A stretch of 64,000 nt of DNA from Salinimicrobium marinum (GTDB taxonomy: Bacteria > Bacteroidota > Bacteroidia > Flavobacteriales > Flavobacteriaceae), in NCBI RefSeq assembly GCF_014651535.1, contig NZ_BMXB01000001.1, positions 186,001 to 250,000 of the forward strand, in the 5' to 3' direction. Below, piece after piece: positions 45,125 to 53,966 of the stretch (its first letter is position 1; each line of letters opens with the position of its first letter). The translations under genes were made by a program, and so were the position numbers. The notes under the pieces are model-generated. The model saw only the letters and a program-made list of their open reading frames with translations. It was not told the DNA's origin and searched no databases.

Positions 45125-45696
45125 CCCACGGAACCGAACAATATAAGATTGGACGGGCAAAAAAGATGATGCTGTGGTTTGGTATCATAAGTATGGCTAT
45201 GATGTTTGCCGGTTTGACCAGTGCTTACGTGGTAAGTAAAAGCAGGCCTGACTGGATTAGTAACTTTGAGTTACCGGATGCTTTTTTCTGGAGCACCATT
45301 GTAATTGTTCTTAGTAGTGTGACCTTATGGCTGGCGAAAAAAGCAATTTCTGCCGATAATTTGAAGAAGGGAACTATTTTTCTGCTGTCCACCTTGGTGC
45401 TGGCTGCTTTGTTTGTTTTTCTTCAATTTAAAAGTTTTCAGGAGATAATTTCTGCAGGATATTATTTTACCGGAAGTGAAAGTACGGTTACTACCTCCTT
45501 TGTTTATGTGGTGGTTCTGGCTCACTTAGCGCATTTGGCGGGAGGTATTATTGTGCTTTTTGTGTTAATTTATAACCATTTTAAACAACGTTACCACTCT
45601 GGGCAAACACTTGGATTAGAACTGGGTGGCACCTACTGGCACTTTGTGGATGCGCTATGGGTTTACTTGTTTTTGTTTTTATATTTCTTTAGATAA
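45115..45696 (+). CDS. Cytochrome c oxidase subunit III-like protein (short form)
   Basis: This 193-aa protein has five predicted membrane helices and the haem-copper oxidase subunit III pattern: an early KMMLWFGIISMAMMFAGLTS, AHLAHLAGGIIVL, and the family end GGTYWHFVDALWVYLFLFLYF. It is followed after 44 bp by a second, longer subunit III. Flavobacteriia commonly carry such a pair. Whether both enter one oxidase or the short one serves assembly cannot be told from sequence. Confidence 0.9.
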   Translation: MDLTHGTEQYKIGRAKKMMLWFGIISMAMMFAGLTSAYVVSKSRPDWISNFELPDAFFWSTIVIVLSSVTLWLAKKAISADNLKKGTIFLLSTLVLAALFVFLQFKSFQEIISAGYYFTGSESTVTTSFVYVVVLAHLAHLAGGIIVLFVLIYNHFKQRYHSGQTLGLELGGTYWHFVDALWVYLFLFLYFFR

Positions 45697-45740
45697 TAAA
45701 AATACCTATTTTTGCCTAATACTAAATTTTAAATCTTTCT

Positions 45741-46721
45741 ATGGAAGCTACTGTTGCGAGAACAGGTACCGAAGGTAAAACCTGGGGTGGAGGCAATCAG
45801 CCTTTAGGAGTGAGTTATGGAAAATTGATGATGTGGTTTTTCATCCTTTCTGATGCGCTTACGTTCTCAGGATTTTTAGCGGCTTATGGATTTGCAAGAT
45901 TCAAGTTTGCAGACTCATGGCCTATTGCAGATGAAGTTTTTAATCACTTTCCGTTTTTGCATGGAGTAGATGCTCCTATGTACTACGTGGCATTGATGAC
46001 CTTCATTCTTATCTTTTCATCGGTAACTATGGTTTTGGCAGTAGATGCCGGCCACCAAATGAAGAAGTCCAAAGTAACTTTATACATGTTGTTGACCATT
46101 ATTGGAGGAGTTATTTTCCTTGGATCTCAGGCATGGGAATGGAAAAATTTCATTAATGGTACCTATGGTGCAGTGCAGACCAAAGGAGGGAATATCCTTC
46201 AGTTTGTGGATTCAGAAGGTGAAAGGGTTGCTCTGGATGCTTTTGTGACTGCTGCTCCCCGAGACAGAGTGCAACAGGAAAGAAGCAATGGATTGTGGTT
46301 TACAGATGAACCCGATTTGCCTAGATTTACTATCGAAGATGTACAGAGAGGATTTCTTGCAAATCCCGATCTTTATGTGAGAACCCAGGAATTAACTGAA
46401 ACCGGAGAAAAAGTGGTGTTAACCCGCCAGTCTTCTATAACCAAACTGAATAATGATGCAGTTGGAATTGTAGAGGGTGCCAACCTTCATGAAAATGAAT
46501 ACGGCAATCCTTTATTCGGAGATTTCTTTTTCTTCATAACAGGTTTCCACGGATTTCACGTTTTAACTGGTGTTTTGATCAATATTATTATCTTCTTTAA
46601 TGTTCTTTTAGGTACCTACGAAAGAAGAGGTAGTTATGAAATGGTTGAAAAAGTCGGTTTATACTGGCACTTTGTAGATTTAGTTTGGGTATTTGTATTT
46701 ACCTTCTTTTATCTGGTTTAA
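45741..46721 (+). CDS. ctaE: Cytochrome c oxidase subunit III (long form with periplasmic insertion)
   Basis: This 326-aa protein has five predicted membrane helices with subunit III signatures (MWFFILSDALTFSGFLAAYG, TGFHGFHVLTGVLINIIIFF, YWHFVDLVWVFVFTFFYLV). Between helices 3 and 4 it has a soluble insertion of about 110 residues (about 140-250, rich in Asp, Glu and Arg) that is absent from the short paralogue and from canonical subunit III. The insertion should lie on one face of the membrane and could contact ACIII, which is inference. It belongs to the cyoE-subunit III-IV operon. Confidence 0.93.
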   Translation: MEATVARTGTEGKTWGGGNQPLGVSYGKLMMWFFILSDALTFSGFLAAYGFARFKFADSWPIADEVFNHFPFLHGVDAPMYYVALMTFILIFSSVTMVLAVDAGHQMKKSKVTLYMLLTIIGGVIFLGSQAWEWKNFINGTYGAVQTKGGNILQFVDSEGERVALDAFVTAAPRDRVQQERSNGLWFTDEPDLPRFTIEDVQRGFLANPDLYVRTQELTETGEKVVLTRQSSITKLNNDAVGIVEGANLHENEYGNPLFGDFFFFITGFHGFHVLTGVLINIIIFFNVLLGTYERRGSYEMVEKVGLYWHFVDLVWVFVFTFFYLV

Positions 46722-46739
46722 TAAAGAGAAACAAGAGCA

Positions 46740-47117
46740 ATGGCAAATAATAATTCAGCACATACACACGATCATCAATACGAATCCCATACCAAGAGGA
46801 TCTGGTCGGTTTTTATTATACTTTCTATAGTTACTTTGGTGGAAGTGATCCTTGGGATCATCAAACCAGATTTCCTTATGCATACCTATTTTATAAGCCT
46901 AAAGCTTATAAACTGGATTTTCATCCTGCTTACCATATATAAGGCATACCTTATTACCTGGGCTTTCATGCACATGGAGAGTGAAAAGAAAGGCTTGAGG
47001 AGATCAGTGGTCTGGACCGCGGTATTCCTTATAATTTACCTCATTTTCATTTTGCTTACAGAAGGAGATTATGTATACGAAGTAATGAACAGAGGCCAAG
47101 TAGCGTGGGACTTTTAA
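46740..47117 (+). CDS. Cytochrome c oxidase subunit IV family protein
   Basis: This 125-aa protein begins with a His-rich segment (SAHTHDHQYESHTKRIW) and has three membrane helices, with the prokaryotic subunit IV signature TYKAYLITWAFMHMESEKKGL. It lies 18 bp after subunit III and just before an intrinsic terminator, so it closes the operon that starts at ctaB. Confidence 0.92.
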   Translation: MANNNSAHTHDHQYESHTKRIWSVFIILSIVTLVEVILGIIKPDFLMHTYFISLKLINWIFILLTIYKAYLITWAFMHMESEKKGLRRSVVWTAVFLIIYLIFILLTEGDYVYEVMNRGQVAWDF

Positions 47118-47140
47118 AAATGAAAAAATAAGAATGGAAA

Positions 47141-47168
47141 AAGGCGGTTTTAAAACCGCCTTTTTTTA
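47141..47168 (+). terminator. Intrinsic terminator after oxidase subunit IV
   Basis: The palindrome AAGGCGGTTTTAAAACCGCC plus a T run lies about 24 bp after the subunit IV stop codon. Confidence 0.88.
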
Positions 47169-47174
47169 TTTTTG
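47167..47174 (+). promoter_or_regulatory. Candidate -7 element of the SCO1 cluster
   Basis: TATTTTTG fits TAnnTTTG directly after the upstream terminator and 25 bp before the ATG at 47200. No -33 TTG is visible, as the expected position is within the terminator stem. Confidence 0.45.
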
Positions 47175-47199
47175 TGCTCTAGTTGAAACCTTTAAGGTT

Positions 47200-47838
47200 A
47201 TGAAGAAGTTTTTTGTTATAATCGTCCTGTTTGCACTGCCTATTGTGGCGTATTTATTCTTTGCTTCGGGGGTGAATCACTTCGCAAAATTACCTGTTTT
47301 GAACAAAAATATCAGTGATCTGGAGGATTTTGAGACCTTAGAAGGAGAGAAGATTTCCTTTCAGAATAATATTACTATTCTTGGCTTCTACGGTAAAAAT
47401 CCTTCGGAATATATTGGGAATGCATATAACATTTCCGAAAAAATCTATAATACCTACTATGAATTCCGGGATTTTCAGCTTGTGATCGTGGTGCCTGAAG
47501 AAGCTCGCGAAGAAGTTGAGGCGGTGAGGGAAGAGATCGGCACAATAGCTGATCTACGGAAATGGAAATTCGCATTTGCCGAACCCGAAGAAATAGAAAC
47601 TCTTTTTAGTAGTCTAAACACAAACTTGTCGCTTGATGAAGACCTTTCCATTTCTCATGTTTTTATTATTGATAAAGATGGAAAGCTCAGGGGGAGAAGT
47701 GATGATGAGGATAAGGGCATTTTATACGGATACAATTCCAGTTCGGTTGCCGAGCTGAATAATAAAATGGAGGATGACGTGAAGATCATTCTTGCAGAAT
47801 ATCGCCTCGCTTTAAAAAAATACAATAAAGGAAGTTAG
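47200..47838 (+). CDS. SCO-like membrane-anchored thioredoxin-fold protein without cysteines
   Basis: This 212-aa protein has one N-terminal membrane helix (about residues 4-23) and a domain with SCO/thioredoxin-fold features (FETLEGEKISFQNNITILGF, then SHVFIIDKDGKLRGRSDD). It contains no cysteine at all, so it cannot bind copper through a CxxxC site or act as a thiol oxidoreductase. It is placed directly before SCO1, with no gap, which suggests a helper role in CuA assembly. The ATG at 47200 was chosen because a longer frame would start inside the terminator. Confidence 0.75.
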   Translation: MKKFFVIIVLFALPIVAYLFFASGVNHFAKLPVLNKNISDLEDFETLEGEKISFQNNITILGFYGKNPSEYIGNAYNISEKIYNTYYEFRDFQLVIVVPEEAREEVEAVREEIGTIADLRKWKFAFAEPEEIETLFSSLNTNLSLDEDLSISHVFIIDKDGKLRGRSDDEDKGILYGYNSSSVAELNNKMEDDVKIILAEYRLALKKYNKGS

Positions 47839-48567
47839 ATGAAAAACTATTCATACATAGGGATCTCACTGGTGATTCTAATTTTTGGTATTCTTTTTAT
47901 TCCGAAGATCATAGACAGGGTAAGCGAAGGGGAAGTAGTTTCTTCCAATAGATCAGATTCTGCCGAAGAGAGAGCTGCAGATAAATCGGAGCTGGTGTAT
48001 ATTGAAGTAAATGGGAAAAAGAAACAAATTCCACCTTTCCGGTTTGTGAATCAGGAGGGCGATACCATTTCGAACAAAGATTACGAAGGGAAAGTCTATA
48101 TAGCGGAATTTTTCTTTACTACCTGCCCTACCATTTGTCCCATAATGAATGAGAATCTGGTGGAGGTTCAAAACGAATTCAGGAGCAATGATAATTTCGG
48201 AATCGCTTCCTTCAGTATAGATCCCGAACATGACACTCCGCAGGTATTGGAAAAATATGCTGATGTTAATGGTATAGATCATCCTAACTGGCATCTTCTT
48301 ACCGGGGGAAAAGATGAGATCTATGATTTGGCAAATTCAGGATTTAATATTTATGCAGGTGAAGATCCTAATGCGGCCGGCGGCTTTGCACACTCGGGAT
48401 ATTTTGCACTCATCGACCAGGAAGGATACGTGAGATCAAGAGTGGATAAATTTGGAAATCCTATTGTTTATTACAGAGGATCTGTAGAGAAGGATGCCGT
48501 GGTAGAACCGGGGGAAGAAGAGCCGCAAATTGATATCCTTATTGAAGACGCAAAAAAACTTTTATAA
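47839..48567 (+). CDS. sco1: SCO1/SenC copper chaperone for oxidase CuA
   Basis: This 242-aa membrane-anchored thioredoxin-fold protein delivers copper to CuA of subunit II. Copper ligands are C96 and C100 in TTCPTICPIM and H185 in FAHSGYFALID. One N-terminal helix (about 6-24) anchors it. It follows the cysteine-less paralogue with no intergenic bases and precedes the DUF420 gene by one base, so the three are one operon. Confidence 0.95.
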   Translation: MKNYSYIGISLVILIFGILFIPKIIDRVSEGEVVSSNRSDSAEERAADKSELVYIEVNGKKKQIPPFRFVNQEGDTISNKDYEGKVYIAEFFFTTCPTICPIMNENLVEVQNEFRSNDNFGIASFSIDPEHDTPQVLEKYADVNGIDHPNWHLLTGGKDEIYDLANSGFNIYAGEDPNAAGGFAHSGYFALIDQEGYVRSRVDKFGNPIVYYRGSVEKDAVVEPGEEEPQIDILIEDAKKLL

Positions 48568-48568
48568 G

Positions 48569-49102
48569 ATGAGAATTAGAAAAGCAGACAGGGTAATGGT
48601 TCCGGCGATCATAGCACTTTCCATCATAGTGCCTGTGGCTGTGCTGGTACTTATGTATTTACCACAGCGATATAATCTTTTTAATGCCCAACTGGGAAGT
48701 TTTCCTTTTTTTCATGCTGTTCTTAACTTTTCTACTGCTGTTTTACTTATTACAGGATATTATTTCATGAGGATTAGGGAGTACAAATGGCACCGGAATG
48801 TAATGATTGGAGCTTTTGTGCTGTCTTCGATCTTTCTGGTAAGTTATGTGATCTCAAAAATAAGCAATGATCCTGTTCCTTATGGAGGGGAAGGATTTAT
48901 GCGGCCTGTTTATTTCTTTATCCTTATCACGCATATTGCTTTGTCGGCAATCATAGTTCCACTTGTCCTGTTTACGATGTATCGTGGATTAACAGGAGAG
49001 AATAAGAAGCATGCAGCCATCGCTCGGTGGACTTTTCCCGTCTGGCTTTATGTCGCTGTTACCGGAGTCCTAGTGTATGTTTTTATGGCGCCATATTATT
49101 AA
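48569..49102 (+). CDS. DUF420 membrane protein, probable oxidase assembly factor
   Basis: This 177-aa protein has five predicted membrane helices. The DUF420 pattern includes a conserved His in FPFFHAVLNFSTAVLLITGY, a KWHRNVMIGAFVLSS segment and ARWTFPVWLYVAVTGVLVYV. DUF420 proteins often sit next to cox genes and are thought to help haem or copper handling, but the biochemical role is not established. I used the ATG at 48569, one base after the sco1 stop, because the longer frame would overlap sco1. Confidence 0.88.
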   Translation: MRIRKADRVMVPAIIALSIIVPVAVLVLMYLPQRYNLFNAQLGSFPFFHAVLNFSTAVLLITGYYFMRIREYKWHRNVMIGAFVLSSIFLVSYVISKISNDPVPYGGEGFMRPVYFFILITHIALSAIIVPLVLFTMYRGLTGENKKHAAIARWTFPVWLYVAVTGVLVYVFMAPYY

Positions 49103-49130
49103 TTGCTGGCGTCGAAGAATTAAATAGTTT

Positions 49131-49364
49131 ATGATGAAAAAGAGATTGTTCTATATAATTTTGATCTTGCTTTTGTTTCCCATAACGATGGAAGCTCAAT
49201 GTTCCATGTGCCGTGCAGTTTTGGAAACCGAATCCACTCAGACTGCTGCAAAAGGCATCAATGACGGGATCATGTACCTTATGATATTTCCATATATCTT
49301 AATGGGTGGCGTAGCTTACTTTGTGTGGCGGGCCTTCAAAAAGAGTGATGAATCTTCTTCCTGA
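49131..49364 (+). CDS. Small membrane protein with CxxC after a signal-like helix
   Basis: This 77-aa protein begins with a signal-like helix (about residues 4-20), followed at once by CSMC (C24, C27), then a second helix (about 47-67) and a short charged tail. The gene closes the sco1-DUF420 group, so a role in metal or haem delivery to the oxidase is a reasonable guess. I do not recognise a named family, but similar small proteins at the end of cox clusters are what I would expect in Bacteroidota. Either of two adjacent ATG codons could be the start. Confidence 0.65.
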   Translation: MMKKRLFYIILILLLFPITMEAQCSMCRAVLETESTQTAAKGINDGIMYLMIFPYILMGGVAYFVWRAFKKSDESSS

Positions 49365-49369
49365 AAAAC

Positions 49370-49391
49370 AGAACATCTCAGTTCTTTTTTC
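49370..49391 (+). terminator. Weak intrinsic terminator after the oxidase assembly genes
   Basis: A 5-bp stem (AGAAC/GTTCT, loop ATCTCA) is followed by six T. The stem is short, so this is moderate evidence only. The gap to the ABC ATPase start at 49541 holds no other gene. Confidence 0.45.
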
Positions 49392-49540
49392 TTTTAATTT
49401 ATTATTCCGGATCCTGCTGAAGGTTTCGGAATTATTTTTTTATTTCAGAAATTTTTAACTTTTTACTGTAACAAATGATTTATTTGTGAGTCTTATGAGT
49501 GTGCTCAGGTTGAGCTGCGAAACTTTCATTACATCAAATT

Positions 49541-50242
49541 ATGATTGAAATTAAAGACCTTCACAAATCCTATAAAATGGGAAGCAATTCCCTTCACGTT
49601 CTCAAAGGGATCAATTTCAGTGTGGCCGAAGGAGAACTGGTATCTATAATGGGCTCTTCGGGATCTGGGAAATCCACATTGCTGAATATCCTCGGAATGC
49701 TCGATGAAGCCGATGAGGGATCTTATACCCTGGATGGAGTTCCTATCAAAAACCTGAATGAAAAGATCGCAGCCCGTTACCGAAATAAATTTCTGGGTTT
49801 TATTTTTCAGTCATTTAATCTTATTTCATACAAAACTGCTTTGGATAATGTGGCGCTGCCATTGTATTATCAGGGGGTTAAAAGAAAAGAGAGAATAGAG
49901 AAAGCCATGGCCTACCTGGAGAAGGTTGGACTTGCCAACTGGGCAGGACATTTACCCAATGAGCTTTCGGGAGGGCAGAAACAACGGGTGGCCATAGCCA
50001 GGGCACTCGCCAGTGATCCAAAAGTTTTGCTGGCAGATGAGCCTACAGGAGCACTTGATACCAAGACATCTTATGAAGTGATGGATCTCATTCAGGGCAT
50101 TAATGATGAAGGGCGAACCATTCTTGTAGTGACCCATGAGCATGATATCGCCCAGATGACCAAACGCATTGTAAACCTGAAAGACGGTTTGATTATAGAT
50201 GATTCTAGAGTTAACCAAGTAAGAGCGCTGGAAAATGTTTGA
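49541..50242 (+). CDS. ABC transporter ATPase, MacB/LolD type
   Basis: This 233-aa ATPase has Walker A GSSGSGKST (38-46), the signature LSGGQKQR, and Walker B VLLADEPTGALD. It is the stand-alone form of the MacB/LolD family that pairs with FtsX-type permeases. Its end overlaps the first permease by 8 bp, so the two are translated together. In context it powers the tripartite efflux or export system encoded downstream. The substrate is unknown. Confidence 0.93.
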   Translation: MIEIKDLHKSYKMGSNSLHVLKGINFSVAEGELVSIMGSSGSGKSTLLNILGMLDEADEGSYTLDGVPIKNLNEKIAARYRNKFLGFIFQSFNLISYKTALDNVALPLYYQGVKRKERIEKAMAYLEKVGLANWAGHLPNELSGGQKQRVAIARALASDPKVLLADEPTGALDTKTSYEVMDLIQGINDEGRTILVVTHEHDIAQMTKRIVNLKDGLIIDDSRVNQVRALENV

Positions 50243-51479
50243 TCTTGAACGTTGGGAAGAAATATTTGATACCATTGGTAAAAACAAGCTGCGTACTTTT
50301 TTGACCGGTCTCTCTGTGGCGTCGGGTATTTTTATCCTGGTGGTGCTTCTGGGAATTGGTGAGGGTATGAAAAATGGAATTTCTGCTGAATTTGAGGGGG
50401 ATGCAGCAAATATCCTCTATGTATGGACGGGGGTTACTTCCAAAGAATATAAAGGTCTCAATCCCGGGCGCAGGATTCAGATGAAAAATGAGGATTATGC
50501 CTTTACTGCTGAAAAGCACAAGGATGAATTGGAATACAAATCTTCGGTTTACAGGATATGGAATGGGATAGTAAACTACGAAAAAGAATCTGGGTCATAC
50601 CGGGTCGAAGGGGTTTTACCCGATTATCAATTCCTGGAAAACAGTAGTATGGCTGCCGGAAGGTTTATCAACTACAAGGATCATGATAACTTCGAGAAGG
50701 TAGTGGTCATTGGAAACAAAGTAAAGAATGACCTTTTTAAAAGTGAAGATCCAATTGGGGAATATATTCAGCTTTCGGGAATTAATTTCAAAGTGATAGG
50801 TGTTTTTACAGATCCGGGAGGAGAGCGGGAAGAAACCAGGGTGTATTTACCACTTTCTACTGCTCAAAGAGTTTTCAATGGATCTAATAACATAGGGAAC
50901 CTTGCTTTTACTCTTCAGAAAGAAGAGAATTTTGAAGCGGCACTGGCAGCTTCAGAAAAATTTTCGGCAGAACTGGAGCAATATCTAAAAGAACGGCACA
51001 GTATCGCACCCGATGATGATAGTGCGGTAACTGTAAATAATTCCCTCGAAAATGCAAAACGCTTTTTCGATCTTATGGATATGATCAAGTATTTTTTCTG
51101 GGGTGTGGGAATCTGTACTATTATAGCCGGGATTGTGGGGGTGAGTAACATCATGCTCATCATTGTTAAAGAACGCACCCGGGAAATAGGCGTGAGGAAA
51201 GCGCTGGGGGCCCAGCCATTGTCAATTGTAACAATGGTTTTGCATGAATCAATCTTTGTAACGGCCATTGCAGGTTTTGCCGGACTCATTTTTAGCTTGG
51301 CACTTCTGGAGTTTGTAGGTCCGTTGATCGAAACAAATTATATCGCAAATCCCTCCATTGATTTCAATGTCGCGATCACGACAGTTTTTATACTGATCTT
51401 CGCCGGAGCCCTGGCAGGTTTCTTTCCTGCGTGGCGGGCTGCCCGTATTAAACCCATTGTAGCACTTAGAGACGAATAA
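50235..51479 (+). CDS. ABC transporter permease, MacB/FtsX type (first)
   Basis: This 414-aa permease has an N-terminal membrane helix (about residues 20-40), a periplasmic MacB core domain (about 45-270) and three C-terminal helices with the FtsX motif (VSNIMLIIVKERTREIGVRKALGA and ARIKPIVALRDE at the end). It forms a membrane pair with the next gene, one base after its stop. The two permeases may form a heterodimer, which is inference. Confidence 0.92.
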   Translation: MFDLERWEEIFDTIGKNKLRTFLTGLSVASGIFILVVLLGIGEGMKNGISAEFEGDAANILYVWTGVTSKEYKGLNPGRRIQMKNEDYAFTAEKHKDELEYKSSVYRIWNGIVNYEKESGSYRVEGVLPDYQFLENSSMAAGRFINYKDHDNFEKVVVIGNKVKNDLFKSEDPIGEYIQLSGINFKVIGVFTDPGGEREETRVYLPLSTAQRVFNGSNNIGNLAFTLQKEENFEAALAASEKFSAELEQYLKERHSIAPDDDSAVTVNNSLENAKRFFDLMDMIKYFFWGVGICTIIAGIVGVSNIMLIIVKERTREIGVRKALGAQPLSIVTMVLHESIFVTAIAGFAGLIFSLALLEFVGPLIETNYIANPSIDFNVAITTVFILIFAGALAGFFPAWRAARIKPIVALRDE

Positions 51480-51480
51480 T

Positions 51481-52746
51481 ATGTTTAGCAGGGATAAATG
51501 GAGCGAAATAATTGAGGCATTAAGCTCAAACTGGTTCAGGACGCTTCTTACAGCTTTCGGAGTGCTATGGGGGATCTTTATTCTGGTAATTCTTCTTGCG
51601 GCAGGGAAAGGTCTGGAAAACGGTGTGAAGCAGGGTTTTGGTGGAATAGCCACGAATACGATGTTTATGTGGAGCCAGACTCCTTCAAAACCGTATAAAG
51701 GCTTGCCCAAAGGGAGGCGTTATAATTTTAAAACTGAAGACGTAGCCGAAATAAAACGGAATATTCCGAATCTTCGATTTGTTTCCCCTAGAAATCAGCT
51801 GGGAGGTTTCGGCGGAAATAATAATGTGATTCGGGGTTTGAATTCAGGGGCATTCAACATTTACGGTGATTATCCGGAGATCATTCAGCAGGAACCCATG
51901 GATATTACCTCCGGGCGTTTTGTAAACTATTCCGATATCAATGAAAAACGGAAAGTCGCAGTGATTGGTGATGGTGTGCGAAGTACCATGTATGATAAAG
52001 ATGAAGAAGTTATTGGATCTTATATCAAAATCAACGGAGTAAATTTTATGGTAATTGGTACCTACAAGAAAAAAGGAAATAATGGCGGAAATGCAGAAGA
52101 GGCCCAGAAAGAGATCTATGTTCCTTTCACGTCCTTTTCCCAGGCGTTCAACCAGGCAAACAATGTTGGCTGGATGGCGATCACAGCAGAAGACGGTTAT
52201 TCCATTTCCGATCTAAAAGGCGGAATTCTGGAGATCATTAAATCCAGGCATTCCATCCATCCAGAAGATGACAGGGCAGTCGGGTATTTTGATCTGTTTG
52301 AGGAATTCAATAAAGTCAACGGATTATTTATTGCCTTAAAAGCAGTCGCTTATTTTGTGGGTGTTCTGGTGCTGCTTTCGGGCATTATCGGGATAAGTAA
52401 TATCATGCTGATAGTCGTAAAAGAGCGTACCAACGAAATAGGAGTACGGCGGGCATTGGGAGCAAGTCCATGGTCCATTAGAGGCCAGATTTTAATGGAA
52501 GCCATCTTTCTTACCATTGTTTCGGGAATGGCGGGAATAGTAATGGCTACAGGAGTAATTTATTTGATCAATCTGGCGTTGAGCGGGGCAGACACTTCAG
52601 AAATGATGTTTGCCAATCCAAGTGTTGATCTTGGGGTGGTAATGACAGCGCTGGGAATTTTAGTGTTTTCAGGTTTAATTGCCGGTCTCATACCTGCACA
52701 AAATGCCATTAAGATTAAACCCGTGGATGCTCTTAGAACCGAATAA
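51481..52746 (+). CDS. ABC transporter permease, MacB/FtsX type (second)
   Basis: This 421-aa protein has the same layout as the upstream permease: an N-terminal helix, a periplasmic domain (from about 45 to 280) and three C-terminal helices with ISNIMLIVVKERTNEIGVRR and the ending IKIKPVDALRTE. It is clearly a paralogue but diverged along its length. With the ATPase and the first permease it completes the inner-membrane part of the exporter. Confidence 0.92.
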   Translation: MFSRDKWSEIIEALSSNWFRTLLTAFGVLWGIFILVILLAAGKGLENGVKQGFGGIATNTMFMWSQTPSKPYKGLPKGRRYNFKTEDVAEIKRNIPNLRFVSPRNQLGGFGGNNNVIRGLNSGAFNIYGDYPEIIQQEPMDITSGRFVNYSDINEKRKVAVIGDGVRSTMYDKDEEVIGSYIKINGVNFMVIGTYKKKGNNGGNAEEAQKEIYVPFTSFSQAFNQANNVGWMAITAEDGYSISDLKGGILEIIKSRHSIHPEDDRAVGYFDLFEEFNKVNGLFIALKAVAYFVGVLVLLSGIIGISNIMLIVVKERTNEIGVRRALGASPWSIRGQILMEAIFLTIVSGMAGIVMATGVIYLINLALSGADTSEMMFANPSVDLGVVMTALGILVFSGLIAGLIPAQNAIKIKPVDALRTE

Positions 52747-52785
52747 TCAAAAAATCAGGAATACGAAATTTAATTCAATCAAAAA

Positions 52786-53904
52786 ATGAAAAAAGTTGTA
52801 ACTATTGGTGTTTTAATCTTAATCGCTGTTTCTTTCGTGGGAGCACTGTATTATCTCTATCAGAAGAATCAGGAGGATCCTACGGTCTATGAGACACAGC
52901 AGGCTTCAGTTCATACTATCGTTAAGAAAACGGTAGCTACGGGAAACATCGTTCCTAAGGAAGAAGTTCTTATTAAACCGAATATTTCAGGAATTATTGA
53001 TGAAATATATATTGAAGCAGGAGACAGGATCAAAGCCGGAGATCTTATTGCAAAGATCAGGGTGATCCCAAATGTTTCTTCCCTGCAGAGTGCAAAGGAT
53101 GCGGTAGTGACTGCAAAAATAAATCTTGACAACGAACAAAAATTATATGAACGACAAAAATCCCTATTTGAAAAAGGGGTGATTTCTGCCAATGATTTTG
53201 ACAATGTAGAAGTGGCATATAAGAGAGCACAGCAGAATCATCGTTCTGCACAACAGAACTTCGAGATCGTACAAACCGGAACCACCAGCGGAATTGGGAG
53301 TGCGGCAAATACATTAATTCGTTCTACTGTAGAAGGAATGGTGCTGGATGTTCCTGTAAAAGCCGGAAACCAGGTGATTGAAAGTAACAATTTTAACGAC
53401 GGAACCACCATTGCTACTTTGGCCGATGTGAATGAAATGATATTTGAAGGAAAAGTGGATGAAAGTGAAGTGGGGAAAATTAAAGAGGATCTTCCGCTGG
53501 AAGTGACAGTTGGTGCAATAGAAAACAAGACTTTTAATGCCGTTCTGGATTACATTGCTCCAAAAGGAGTGGACGAAAACGGAGCAATCCAGTTTGAGAT
53601 AAAAGGAACTTTAGATAAAGCAGATACTACTTTTATACGGGCTGGTTTAAGTGCAAATGCCTCTATCATCCTGGCAAGGGCAGATGAGGTGATGGCCATA
53701 AGTGAAGCTTTGGTGCAATTTGATCCAAAAACAGAACAACCTTATGTGGAGGTAGAAACCGGAGATCAGGACTTTGTGCGTAAAGACCTTGAATTAGGAA
53801 TAAGTGACGGAATATATGTGGAGGTTAAAAATGGCATTACCAAAGAAGACAAAATAAAAGTCTGGAACCAGATCAAGCCTGCAATGGGCATGACTGCTAA
53901 TTAG
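52786..53904 (+). CDS. Periplasmic adaptor (HlyD/MacA family), first
   Basis: This 372-aa membrane-fusion protein has an N-terminal helix (about residues 4-24), a lipoyl-like half (KPNISGIIDEIYIEAGDRIK), an alpha-hairpin (about 100-165), the second lipoyl half (STVEGMVLDVPVKAGNQV) and a beta-barrel part. It would link the permeases to the TolC encoded next. A second, longer adaptor lies on the other side of tolC. Confidence 0.92.
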   Translation: MKKVVTIGVLILIAVSFVGALYYLYQKNQEDPTVYETQQASVHTIVKKTVATGNIVPKEEVLIKPNISGIIDEIYIEAGDRIKAGDLIAKIRVIPNVSSLQSAKDAVVTAKINLDNEQKLYERQKSLFEKGVISANDFDNVEVAYKRAQQNHRSAQQNFEIVQTGTTSGIGSAANTLIRSTVEGMVLDVPVKAGNQVIESNNFNDGTTIATLADVNEMIFEGKVDESEVGKIKEDLPLEVTVGAIENKTFNAVLDYIAPKGVDENGAIQFEIKGTLDKADTTFIRAGLSANASIILARADEVMAISEALVQFDPKTEQPYVEVETGDQDFVRKDLELGISDGIYVEVKNGITKEDKIKVWNQIKPAMGMTAN

Positions 53905-53966
53905 TTTCCTCATAAAAACTGTAACATCTTAAATCTTTCTTAGACTTATCTTTCACAACCATTATT

